Below the pieces are notes generated by a model, which was not told the DNA's origin, ran no database searches, and saw nothing but the letters and a program-made list of their open reading frames with translations. A program made the position numbers and the translations under genes. Below, in pieces: positions 1-6,731 of a stretch of 12,990 nucleotides of DNA (the first letter of the stretch is position 1; the number at the start of each line of letters is the position of its first letter). The DNA is from Clostridiales bacterium (GTDB lineage Bacteria > Bacillota > Clostridia > Oscillospirales > Oscillospiraceae), in the NCBI GenBank assembly GCA_004557655.1, contig SFGJ01000033.1, forward strand, positions 1 to 12,990, read 5' to 3'.

Positions 1-81
1 GCGCATACCGCCTTTTCTTGTTATCCAGCCCTCCGGCTGTATCGGTTGAGCAAAAGTCAGCGTGGGAATGGTGTGGTATCT

Positions 82-219
82 TTATCTAAGTGAATCCCCG
101 GTCTCCCACTTGGAGATGGTCTGCCGGGTAAGGCCCATCTTCTCCGCCAGCTCCTCCTGGGATAGCCCCGCCTTCTTGCGCGATTTGGATAGATTGTCTC
201 CGAAAGTCTTATCGGCCAT
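82..219 (-). pseudogene. Truncated XRE-family helix-turn-helix regulator (45 codons)
   Basis: Read on the minus strand, this frame starts with ATG at 219 behind a strong ribosome binding site (AAAGGGGGAG, about 8 bases upstream). It encodes a protein beginning MADKTFGDNLSKSRKKAG, followed by LSQEELAEKMGLTRQTISKWE. This is the classic Cro/C1 (XRE) DNA-binding fold: helix 1, the SQEELAEKMG helix 2, and the TRQTISKWE recognition helix. Such regulators normally continue after KWETGDSLP with helices 4 and 5 and often a second domain. Here the frame ends in TAA directly after GDSLR, so the fold is incomplete. The start signals are intact, so I call it a 3'-truncated gene, probably cut by a recombination or insertion junction near 82-90. 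The 81 bases beyond show no recognisable continuation in any frame. A genuine micro-protein is possible but less likely. It sits 56 bases downstream of the secreted-protein gene on the same strand. Confidence 0.7.
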
Positions 220-275
220 ATTGAAATTCTCCCCCTTTACAGATGCATTGTAATCGTGTTGTCAGCCCAAAGCAT

Positions 276-992
276 CTACGACTCCATGCTTCCGGTGGTC
301 GTAATCGTATAGGTATATGTATAGGTTAATCCCAGCCCCGTCGTAGCATTTGCCGAAATCACAAAAGAGGAGGAGGCAGAGCCGGTAACAGAAGTCCTTG
401 TATAGGTGTGTGTATATTTTGACCCTATTTCCATTGCACCGCTCTTGGTCGGTGTAACATATACTGTCCCTACGGACCAGGTGCCTGCGGTCATATTCTC
501 ATCTTCCACATTAAACAGTACAATACCAGTATTTCGCCCCTGCACTGTGCTATGCTTGCTATCCCCCGATGAACTATAGTAGTTCGCCCGGGCGCTGTCC
601 CACTCTATGCTTATATAATCTACTGTTCCCGGTGAAGTCTCCGTTTTATTGCAATCCAATCTCCATTGCAAGAGGTAGTTTGAAGAATTACCTCTTTTTA
701 TGCTATACACGACCAATTCATAATTGCTCGGCAGTGTCGACATCAGACTTACGCCTTCATCTGCATTGGAACTATACTCCACTTTCGTTGGTTCACCTAT
801 CAAGGTGGCATCCAACTCCGCAAGTGCATCCTTTGTCCCCTCCGGGTCAAAGTCATAGCCCCTCATTGCCTCCGCAACCGCCATGTTAAAATCTTCATCA
901 TTCATTTCTTGGCTTTCTGCCGCCATCGCAGGCATGATGCAAGACAATGACATGAGTACTCCCAAAAACGCTGTCGCCATTCTCTTTTTCAT
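276..992 (-). CDS. Small secreted protein of unknown function with signal peptide
   Basis: The product has 238 residues. I chose the ATG at 992 because a perfect AAGGAGGT site precedes it by a few bases and because it opens a typical signal peptide: MKKR, then a hydrophobic stretch (residues 5-20), then PAMAAE with a likely signal peptidase I cut after A24 or A25. The open frame extends further upstream into the pgsA end, but that part has no start signals of its own. The mature part begins acidic (residues 26-60) and ends in a Ser/Thr/Tyr-rich segment with alternating beta-strand-like patterns such as YTHTYTRTSVTGS and YTYTYTITTT. It has no cell-wall anchor and no transmembrane helix after the signal, so it is probably released or loosely surface-bound. 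I recognise no family. Base composition is less GC-rich than in pgsA and rimO, hinting at separate ancestry. The truncated XRE frame follows on the same strand. Confidence 0.75.
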   Translation of the reverse strand: MKKRMATAFLGVLMSLSCIMPAMAAESQEMNDEDFNMAVAEAMRGYDFDPEGTKDALAELDATLIGEPTKVEYSSNADEGVSLMSTLPSNYELVVYSIKRGNSSNYLLQWRLDCNKTETSPGTVDYISIEWDSARANYYSSSGDSKHSTVQGRNTGIVLFNVEDENMTAGTWSVGTVYVTPTKSGAMEIGSKYTHTYTRTSVTGSASSSFVISANATTGLGLTYTYTYTITTTGSMES

Positions 993-1054
993 GTTTCTAC
1001 CTCCTTTTTGTGTTGAACGGTGTCTTGGGGTAGATAAAGAGTAGCAATTTTTCC

Positions 1055-1103
1055 CGTTGCACACCACCGCCGGGGCGTTGCATTTGTGCAATGGAGCGTT
1101 GCA
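1055..1103. repeat. Three CGTTGCA heptamers at exact 21-bp spacing
   Basis: The heptamer CGTTGCA occurs on the plus strand at 1055-1061, 1076-1082 and 1097-1103, so each copy starts 21 bases after the last, or two helical turns. Between the second and third copies TGCAATG (1087-1093) is close to the inverse complement, giving a short stem with loop TTTG. The block lies between the end of pgsA and the start of the secreted-protein gene, upstream of the latter. Regularly phased direct repeats are typical of binding sites for dimeric or multimeric regulators; which protein would bind is not visible. Confidence 0.6.
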
Positions 1104-1117
1104 GGGGGTATTTTTTC

Positions 1118-1645
1118 TCAGTTTTCCTTGAACACGTCCCAGTTTTTGGCGAAATATTCCACGCCGGAATATACCGTGGTCACCAGGATGACCCCCTGGC
1201 AGACATAATTGAGCACCTGGGGAATGCCGAAGAGCATCAGGCAGATGCAGACCATGGTGCTGGCGGTCTTCACCTTGCCGGACCACCCGGCGGCAATGAC
1301 CCGGCCCTTTTCTACGGCGATGAGCCGCATACCGCTCACGGCAAACTCACGCACCAGCACTACCGCCAGGTTCCAGCCGTAAAACTCCCCGGACTGCACA
1401 AAGCAGCACAGGGCCGCCATCACCAGACATTTGTCCGCCAAGGGGTCTGCGAATTTTCCGAAGTCGGACACCTGATTATAGTGGCGGGCAATGTAGCCAT
1501 CCAGCAGATCCGTCAGGCACGCCACGGCGTAGATCCCCAGCGCCACATACCGACTGCCGGGAAAGCCCCAGTAAAATACCACCAGAAACACCGGGATCAA
1601 AAAGACCCGCAGCAGTGTCAGCTTGTTGGCTGTATTCATAGACAT
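1118..1645 (-). CDS. pgsA: CDP-diacylglycerol--glycerol-3-phosphate 3-phosphatidyltransferase
   Basis: PgsA transfers the phosphatidyl group of CDP-diacylglycerol to glycerol-3-phosphate, giving phosphatidylglycerol phosphate and CMP, the committed step to phosphatidylglycerol and cardiolipin in the cell membrane. The 175-residue product has the usual family length. It carries the complete CDP-alcohol phosphatidyltransferase signature at residues 46-71: D46, D49-G50, A53-R54, G63, D67 and D71 in the expected spacing. Several hydrophobic segments (about 10-27, 31-46, 73-84, 91-100, 127-157) fit an integral membrane protein. The start at 1645 has AGGAGG nine bases upstream; the second in-frame ATG (1639) would be too far from it. 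The gene follows rimO with only four bases between stop and start, its ribosome binding site lying inside the rimO end, so the two are surely cotranscribed. It is the last housekeeping gene of the group. Confidence 0.95.
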   Translation of the reverse strand: MSMNTANKLTLLRVFLIPVFLVVFYWGFPGSRYVALGIYAVACLTDLLDGYIARHYNQVSDFGKFADPLADKCLVMAALCCFVQSGEFYGWNLAVVLVREFAVSGMRLIAVEKGRVIAAGWSGKVKTASTMVCICLMLFGIPQVLNYVCQGVILVTTVYSGVEYFAKNWDVFKEN

Positions 1646-1649
1646 GATC

Positions 1650-2975
1650 TCATTCCTCCTCTGTCACTTCTCCGGTAAGGTCGCCGTCCATAATGCCTGT
1701 GACGCGCACGGGTACGAATTCGCCCGGCTGCACATCCCTTTCGGCTGTGAAATAAATATTTCCGTCGATGCCGGGACTTTCCGCCCAGCTGCGGCCCACA
1801 TAGGCCATAGCCTGCGTATCGAATCCGTCGCACAGCACCTCGGTGACGCTGCCCAAACGGCTTTCGTTGAACTGATCCATCACCTGCTCCTGCACCTGCA
1901 TGATCAGCTCCGCCCGATTCCGTGCCTCGTCTGTGTCCACGCGGTTGCGCATTTCAGCCGCCGGCGTCCCCTCCTCCGGGGAGTAGGCGAACGCCCCCGC
2001 CCGGGGGATCTTCTCCTCCTGCAGAAAATCGCACAGCTCCTCAAAGGCCGTCTCGTCCTCATAGGGCAGGCCCGTGATGATGCTGGTACGCAGCACCAGA
2101 CCGGGTATGCGGCTGCGGAGCCTGGCAAAGAGTGCCCGCAGTCCCGCCTTGGTCTCCCGGCGGCGCATGGCCTGCAGCACCGCATCGTTGCAGTGCTGGA
2201 TGGGGATGTCCATGTATTTGCAGATCTTCGGCTCAGCGGCAATGGTGTCTATCAGCTCGTCGGTGATGCAGTCGGGATACAGGTAGTGCAGCCGGATCCA
2301 GTGGAAGTCCAGCTTGCACAGCTCGCGCAGCAGCTCCGGCAGCTTCTTCTCCCTATAAATATCCACGCCGTAGCGGGTGATGTCCTGGGCGATGACGATG
2401 CACTCCTTCACGCCGCCCTCAGCCAGCGCCCTGGCCTCGGAGAGAATATCCTCCATGCGGCGGCTGCGGTACTTGCCCCGCAGGGAGGGAATGACACAGT
2501 AGGCGCAGCGGTTGCTGCACCCCTCGGCAATGCGGAGGTAGGCGTAGTGCATGGGGGTGGAAATGACCCGGGGCAGCTCCTCCACAGGGCCGTTAATATC
2601 GGCAAAGCGGCTGTATTCCTGTCCGGCGGCCACCTTCTCCACAGCGGAAACGATGTCTCCGTAGCTGCCGGTGCCCATGATGCCGTCCACCTCCGGCAGC
2701 TCCTTTAGAAGCTCCGCCTGATAGCGCTGGCTCAGGCAGCCGGTGACCAGGATTCTGCCCACCTCCCCCGCCGCCTTCAGCTCCGCGACGGACAAAATGG
2801 TGTCTATGGCCTCCAGCTTGGCGCTGTCAATGAAGCCGCAGGTGTTCACCACCACCACATCGCTGCCGGCGCAGTCCTCCTGCACCGTCATACCGGATTG
2901 CAGGCACAGGGCCATCATCTGCTCGGTATTCACCCGGTTTTTGTCACATCCAAGGGATATAAACGATACGATCAC
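1650..2975 (-). CDS. rimO: Ribosomal protein S12 methylthiotransferase RimO
   Basis: RimO is a radical-SAM enzyme with two iron-sulfur clusters that adds a methylthio group to a conserved aspartate of ribosomal protein S12. Numbering from the GTG at 2975 gives 441 residues, the normal length. The N-terminal methylthiotransferase domain starts SLGCDKNRVNTE and supplies cluster cysteines C10, C46 (VNTCGF) and C80 (TGCLSQR). The radical-SAM motif is CSNRCAYC, with C153, C157 and C160. The C-terminal part (from about residue 375) looks like a TRAM RNA-binding domain and contains GRSWAESPGIDG, a RimO-type rather than MiaB-type sequence. I prefer GTG 2975, with AGAGGA upstream, over the distant ATG at 3092, because the latter would add 39 residues lying inside recX and unlike the family. 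The gene lies 13 bases after recX and four before pgsA. Confidence 0.93.
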   Translation of the reverse strand: MIVSFISLGCDKNRVNTEQMMALCLQSGMTVQEDCAGSDVVVVNTCGFIDSAKLEAIDTILSVAELKAAGEVGRILVTGCLSQRYQAELLKELPEVDGIMGTGSYGDIVSAVEKVAAGQEYSRFADINGPVEELPRVISTPMHYAYLRIAEGCSNRCAYCVIPSLRGKYRSRRMEDILSEARALAEGGVKECIVIAQDITRYGVDIYREKKLPELLRELCKLDFHWIRLHYLYPDCITDELIDTIAAEPKICKYMDIPIQHCNDAVLQAMRRRETKAGLRALFARLRSRIPGLVLRTSIITGLPYEDETAFEELCDFLQEEKIPRAGAFAYSPEEGTPAAEMRNRVDTDEARNRAELIMQVQEQVMDQFNESRLGSVTEVLCDGFDTQAMAYVGRSWAESPGIDGNIYFTAERDVQPGEFVPVRVTGIMDGDLTGEVTEEE

Positions 2976-2988
2976 GGTACTTTTCCTC

Positions 2989-3591
2989 TTATTTCTGGGT
3001 TTCTTCCTCCAACCGGCGCAGAGCCGGCGCGATCTCCTGCCACGAAAAGCCGCGGCGCTGCAGAGCGGCGGACAGCTTGCGCAGCAGGTCATTGTCTACG
3101 GTTTTATTACGGCATCTGCCGCGGATGAACCGCTCCACGGTCTCCTCAGCCGGAGGCATCCGGGAAAGCAAGCCCTCCCATAGCTCCCGGGGCACGCCCC
3201 GGCGGTGCAGCTCCTGGCGAATGCGCCCCGAGCCGTACCCGGCGGCACTGTAATGGCGGACAATGGCCTGCCCGTAGGCCTCCTCGTCCACGGCGCCCAG
3301 TTCCTCCAGCCATTGGGCGGTCTCCTCCGCCGCGCTTCGGTCACCGCCCCGGCGGGTGAGATGCTCCACCACCTGCTTTTTCGACAGCATCCGGTTGCCG
3401 GTGAGTTGGGCGCCAAGGGCCTTCATCTCGGACTTCGCGGCAGATTTTTTGATCTCCGCCGCCACGCTGTCAGACAGCTCCATCCCCGGCCGCAGACCGT
3501 AGCGCAGCAGCTCGCTCTGTGTTATTTTCAGCAGTTCGCCGCCCTCCAAAAACACCAATACGCGGTCTTTTTTATGCGCAGACGGCTCCAT
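2989..3591 (-). CDS. recX: Regulatory protein RecX
   Basis: RecX binds RecA filaments and tunes recombinase activity. The product (200 residues from the ATG at 3591) shows the three-helix repeat style of the family: the SKKQVVEHLTRRG segment, then AAEETAQWLEELGAVDEEAY, then the motif GYGSGRIRQELHRRGVP, where family members have a G-x-x-x-I-x-x-E-L-x-x-x-G pattern, and a last repeat ending RRGFSWQEIAPALRRL. The N-terminal extension (ELLRYGLRPGMEL) is common in Firmicutes. Start choice: the ATG at 3591 lies four bases after the recA stop (3596-3598), suggesting translational coupling; an ATG at 3606 that overlaps the recA end is an alternative. Neither has a strong ribosome binding site. The position immediately behind recA supports the identification. 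Confidence 0.9.
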   Translation of the reverse strand: MEPSAHKKDRVLVFLEGGELLKITQSELLRYGLRPGMELSDSVAAEIKKSAAKSEMKALGAQLTGNRMLSKKQVVEHLTRRGGDRSAAEETAQWLEELGAVDEEAYGQAIVRHYSAAGYGSGRIRQELHRRGVPRELWEGLLSRMPPAEETVERFIRGRCRNKTVDNDLLRKLSAALQRRGFSWQEIAPALRRLEEETQK

Positions 3592-3595
3592 GCGC

Positions 3596-4705
3596 TCAAT
3601 CCGCATCGTCGAAATCGTCCGCCGACACATCCACCGCCCGGCCGGCGGCACGGGCCGCCACCTTGGACTGGTTGCTCATGAGCTTGTGGAAATTCTTGCG
3701 GATGCTCTCCTCCAGCGCGTCGCACTCGTCGGGATGATCCACCAGATACTGCTTGGCGGCGTCCCGGCCCTGGCCCATGCGCACCTCGCCCATGCTGAAC
3801 CAGGAGCCGCTCTTCTGCACCAGATCCAGTTTCACGCCAAGATCCAGGATTTCGCCTGTGCGGCTGATGCCCTCGCCGTACATGATGTCAAACTCCGCCT
3901 CACGGAAGGGAGGCGCCACCTTGTTCTTCACCACCTTGGCCCGGGTGCGGTTGCCGATCATCTCCCCGTTGGCCTTCAGGGTCTCCACCCGGCGCACATC
4001 AATGCGCACGGAGGCGTAGAACTTCAACGCCCGGCCGCCGGTGGTAACCTCGGGATTGCCGTACATCACGCCCACCTTCTCGCGGAGCTGGTTAATGAAA
4101 ACGACCACGGTGTTGGTCTTGGCGATGACGCCGGTGAGCTTGCGCAGCGCCTGGCTCATGAGCCGGGCGTGGAGACCCACAAAGCTGTCGCCCATTTCGC
4201 CCTCGATCTCCGCCCGGGGCACCAACGCCGCCACGGAGTCCACCACCACCACGTCGATGGCGCCGGAGCGCACCAGTGCCTCGGTGATCTCCAGTGCCTG
4301 CTCGCCGGTGTCCGGCTGGGAGATGAGCATATCCTCGATTTTCACGCCCAGGGCCCGGGCATAGGTGGGATCCAGTGCGTGCTCGGCGTCCACGAAGGCC
4401 ACCTCACCGCCCTTCTTCTGTGCCTGGGCCAGAATGTGCAGAGCCAGGGTGGTCTTGCCGGAGGATTCCGGGCCGTAGATCTCAATAATGCGTCCCTTGG
4501 GTACGCCGCCGATGCCCAGGGCCACATCCAGCGCCAGAGAGCCGGTGGGGATGGCCTCCACATTGGTCTCGGAGTTGTCCCCGTAGCGCATGATGGATCC
4601 CTTTCCATACAGCTTCTCGATCTGCTGCATAGCGGTCTCCAACGCCTTTTTCTTATCGGAATTGCCCGCCGGCGCGGGGGCCATTGTTTCCTTCTTCGCT
4701 GCCAT
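3596..4705 (-). CDS. recA: Recombinase RecA
   Basis: RecA forms ATP-dependent filaments on single-stranded DNA, catalyses strand exchange in homologous recombination, and triggers LexA self-cleavage in the SOS response. The 369-residue product is full length. Visible landmarks are Walker A GPESSGKTT (78-86), the catalytic-glutamate region FVDAEHALDP (104-113), Walker B VVVVDSVAALVP (152-163), and the DNA-binding L2 loop region starting INQLREKVG and running into TTGGRALKFY (205-230). The tail is acidic (DDFDDAD), as usual. ATG 4705 has AGGAGG eight bases upstream. The gene lies 32 bases behind prmC and directly before recX. That gap holds no LexA box, so SOS control would have to act through the upstream promoter near 6690-6725, or through one I do not recognise. 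Confidence 0.98.
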   Translation of the reverse strand: MAAKKETMAPAPAGNSDKKKALETAMQQIEKLYGKGSIMRYGDNSETNVEAIPTGSLALDVALGIGGVPKGRIIEIYGPESSGKTTLALHILAQAQKKGGEVAFVDAEHALDPTYARALGVKIEDMLISQPDTGEQALEITEALVRSGAIDVVVVDSVAALVPRAEIEGEMGDSFVGLHARLMSQALRKLTGVIAKTNTVVVFINQLREKVGVMYGNPEVTTGGRALKFYASVRIDVRRVETLKANGEMIGNRTRAKVVKNKVAPPFREAEFDIMYGEGISRTGEILDLGVKLDLVQKSGSWFSMGEVRMGQGRDAAKQYLVDHPDECDALEESIRKNFHKLMSNQSKVAARAAGRAVDVSADDFDDAD

Positions 4706-4737
4706 GATCCATTCCTCCTGTTATATGTACAATAGTA

Positions 4738-5613
4738 TTATTTGCTATAAACTTCGTCGTACAATCTGCCGTATACCACCCGGGGGATGCCCGCCGGATC
4801 CGCCGCGACCTCCAGATCCCCGAAGCCGAAGCCCCGCATGAGACGCAGCACATCGTCCGCCTGACCGATGCCCACCTCGAAAAACAGCATCCCGCCGGTG
4901 TGCAGAGCCTTGGGCCACAGGCTGCTGACGGCGCGGTAAAAGTCCAGTCCGTCCTCGCCGCCGTCCAGGGCGCTGTGCGGTTCAAAGTCCTTTACAGATG
5001 TATCCAGCCCTCCAATGTCCCCGGTGGGTATGTAGGGGGGGTTGCACAGAATGAAGTCGTAGGTCCCCAGCCGGTTGGGCGGGGCTTCCATGGCGTTCAC
5101 CAGCAGGGGCGCCACCCGGTCGGATAATTCATTGCGGCGGATATTCTGGCGGCAGATGCGCAGAGCCCCCTCAGAGATATCTCCCAGGGTCACCCGGCAG
5201 TCCGGCACCTGGCTGGCCACCGCCAGACCGATGCACCCGGACCCGGCGCACAGATCCAGCACCCGGCTCCCCAGCTGCTGCCGCAGAAAAGGCAGGGCAC
5301 AGTCCACCAGTGTCTCCGTATCCGCCCGGGGGATCAGCACCTGCCGGTCAATGTCCAGGGGCAGGCCGTAAAACTCCCACTCTCCGATGAGATACGCCAC
5401 AGGTTCCCCGGCCAAATGCCGCCGCACCAGCTCCCGGGCCTGTTCCTCCACCGCGGGGGGTACATAGAGCTGCCCATCCCGGGAAAGCTGCTGGCGGGTC
5501 TTGCCGGAGGCAAAGCACACCAGCTCCCGGGCCTCCAGCGTAGCCGCCTGCACCCCCGCCATGCGGAGCTGTTGGCGAATATCCATATACAGATTGTTAT
5601 ATGTTGTAGCCAT
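4738..5613 (-). CDS. prmC: Peptide chain release factor N5-glutamine methyltransferase PrmC
   Basis: PrmC methylates the glutamine of the GGQ motif in release factors RF1 and RF2 using S-adenosylmethionine, which promotes efficient translation termination. From the ATG at 5613 the protein has 291 residues, the family norm. Visible landmarks are the N-terminal helical substrate-binding part, the EWEFYG segment, PRADTE (95-100), SAM-binding motif I DLCAGSGCIGLA (120-131) and the catalytic NPPY (191-194) that contacts the target glutamine amide. The start is uncertain. A GTG at 5631 and an ATG at 5586 are also in frame, and none has a clear ribosome binding site. I prefer 5613 because it gives MATTYNNLYMDIRQQL, like other clostridial members. 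It lies about 90 bases after the DUF1385 gene and 32 before recA. Confidence 0.92.
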   Translation of the reverse strand: MATTYNNLYMDIRQQLRMAGVQAATLEARELVCFASGKTRQQLSRDGQLYVPPAVEEQARELVRRHLAGEPVAYLIGEWEFYGLPLDIDRQVLIPRADTETLVDCALPFLRQQLGSRVLDLCAGSGCIGLAVASQVPDCRVTLGDISEGALRICRQNIRRNELSDRVAPLLVNAMEAPPNRLGTYDFILCNPPYIPTGDIGGLDTSVKDFEPHSALDGGEDGLDFYRAVSSLWPKALHTGGMLFFEVGIGQADDVLRLMRGFGFGDLEVAADPAGIPRVVYGRLYDEVYSK

Positions 5614-5704
5614 AATACGATTTGTTGTCACTTTCTGTGGAAGTTTGAGGAATCAAGTCTGGTTCCGCCCGGCAGAATACTTCAAAAGATTTTCGCCGGG
5701 GTTC

Positions 5705-6658
5705 TTACCACTTGTCCTTGCCCTGCTCCTGCGGCAGCACCAGCTTCAGCGATTCGATGGCCACCTCCAGCATGGAATCGTCCGGCTCAAAGGTGGTGAA
5801 ATTTTGCAGCCACATACCCGGGGCCGACAGGACCCGGGTGACCGCGTTATCGTGGCGACCCACAAAGCGGTTGAACTCATAGGTCAGTCCCACAATCGGG
5901 ATCAGCATCAGCAGATGCACCCCGATGCGCACCCACAGATTCTGCCACTCCACCTGGGTAAAAGCGATGGAGGAGAACAGAATGGACACCACGATCACCA
6001 CGAACAAAAAGCTGGTGCCGCAACGGGGATGATGCCGGGGTTGGACACGGGCGTTTTCCACCGTCAGGGGCAGGCCCGCCTCGTAGCAGAAAATGGTCTT
6101 GTGCTCCGCGCCGTGGTACTGAAATATCCGGTGCACATCCTTCTGCCTGGAGCAGAGGAACAGGTAAGCGAAGAAGATCAGGATCTTGATGACGCCCTCG
6201 ATGAGGTTGTGGAGCAATGCGCTTTCGGCGTGGAACAGTCCCGCCACAAAGGTGGGCAGGAACATAAACAGCCCCAGAGACAGTGCCAAAGACAGCACAA
6301 GGGAGAAAATGGTGATAGTGCTCTGGAGTTTTTCCGCCGGGACATGCTTCTCCAGCCACAGGTCGAACTTGGAGGGTTTGGTCACCTCCTCATCGGGGAA
6401 ATAGTCTGCCGAGAACATCAGGGCCTTGATGCCCTTGACCATGGAATCCAGAAAGGTCACCACGCCCCGGATGACGGGCAGACCCAGCACCGGGTATTTG
6501 TCCCGCACCAGCTTCAGCTCCTCCACCTTGGTCACCAGTCCCTCCGGCGCACGGACCACGATGGCCTGCTTCTCCGGTCCGCGCATGAGGATGCCCTCAA
6601 TGAGTGCCTGCCCGCCGATGGAAGTGCGGAAAGCCTGTTTTTTCTCGTTTTTAGCCAT
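5705..6658 (-). CDS. DUF1385 (YqhQ-like) integral membrane protein
   Basis: This 317-residue protein belongs to the DUF1385 family, whose Bacillus subtilis member is YqhQ; the biochemical function is not established. Recognisable blocks are IGGQALIEGILMRGP (14-28), the strongly conserved YHGAEHKTIFCYEAG (181-195), HPRCGTSFL (210-218), EFNRF (261-265) and PGMWLQNFTTFEPDD (280-294). Hydrophobic segments at about 113-141, 153-170, 217-233 and 244-259 predict a membrane protein with conserved His/Glu/Cys residues at the membrane face, reminiscent of a metal- or lipid-handling site, though this is only inference. The ATG at 6658 follows AGAGGA by about nine bases. It is the first gene behind the promoter with the LexA-like box and is followed by prmC. 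In other Firmicutes this family is also found next to prmC. Confidence 0.9.
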   Translation of the reverse strand: MAKNEKKQAFRTSIGGQALIEGILMRGPEKQAIVVRAPEGLVTKVEELKLVRDKYPVLGLPVIRGVVTFLDSMVKGIKALMFSADYFPDEEVTKPSKFDLWLEKHVPAEKLQSTITIFSLVLSLALSLGLFMFLPTFVAGLFHAESALLHNLIEGVIKILIFFAYLFLCSRQKDVHRIFQYHGAEHKTIFCYEAGLPLTVENARVQPRHHPRCGTSFLFVVIVVSILFSSIAFTQVEWQNLWVRIGVHLLMLIPIVGLTYEFNRFVGRHDNAVTRVLSAPGMWLQNFTTFEPDDSMLEVAIESLKLVLPQEQGKDKW

Positions 6659-6687
6659 GAATTTATTATCCTCTCTGCTTCCCCGTC

Positions 6688-6725
6688 AGTATAGCACACC
6701 GAAACGAGTAATGCAACATATGTTC
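6688..6725 (-). promoter_or_regulatory. Promoter with overlapping LexA (SOS) box before the DUF1385-prmC-recA group
   Basis: Read on the minus strand, GAACATATGTTG (6725 to 6714) matches the Bacillus/Clostridium LexA pattern GAAC-N4-GTTC at all positions but the last, around a perfect ten-base palindrome AACATATGTT. Its last three bases are the first three of a -35 element TTGCAT (6716 to 6711). Exactly 17 bases separate that from a -10 element TATACT (6693 to 6688). The expected transcript start is near 6681, leaving a short leader before the ATG at 6658. A repressor on this box would block RNA polymerase. Since recA is third in the following same-strand gene series, this is a plausible SOS promoter for recA. 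Confidence 0.75.
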
Positions 6726-6731
6726 TATTTT

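Noticed and set aside
1076..1093. Hairpin CGTTGCA-TTTG-TGCAATG as a terminator for pgsA
   Set aside because: The stem is short and includes a wobble, and no T-run follows on the minus strand. The heptamer is better explained as part of the phased repeat.
993..1286. Upstream extension of the secreted-protein frame to 1286
   Set aside because: It overlaps pgsA, has no start signal, and would bury a perfect ribosome binding site and signal peptide that begin at 992.
1623..2708. Plus-strand open frame of 361 codons
   Set aside because: It is antisense to rimO, whose cluster cysteines and TRAM region are intact.
3590..4735. Long plus-strand open frame (381 codons)
   Set aside because: It lies antisense to recA, has low-complexity His/Gly/Leu-rich content and no ribosome binding site; it is a by-product of GC-rich codon use.
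4706..4737. Separate LexA box or promoter directly in front of recA
   Set aside because: The 32-base gap contains only the ribosome binding site; no GAAC-N4-GTTC pattern and no -35/-10 pair fits.
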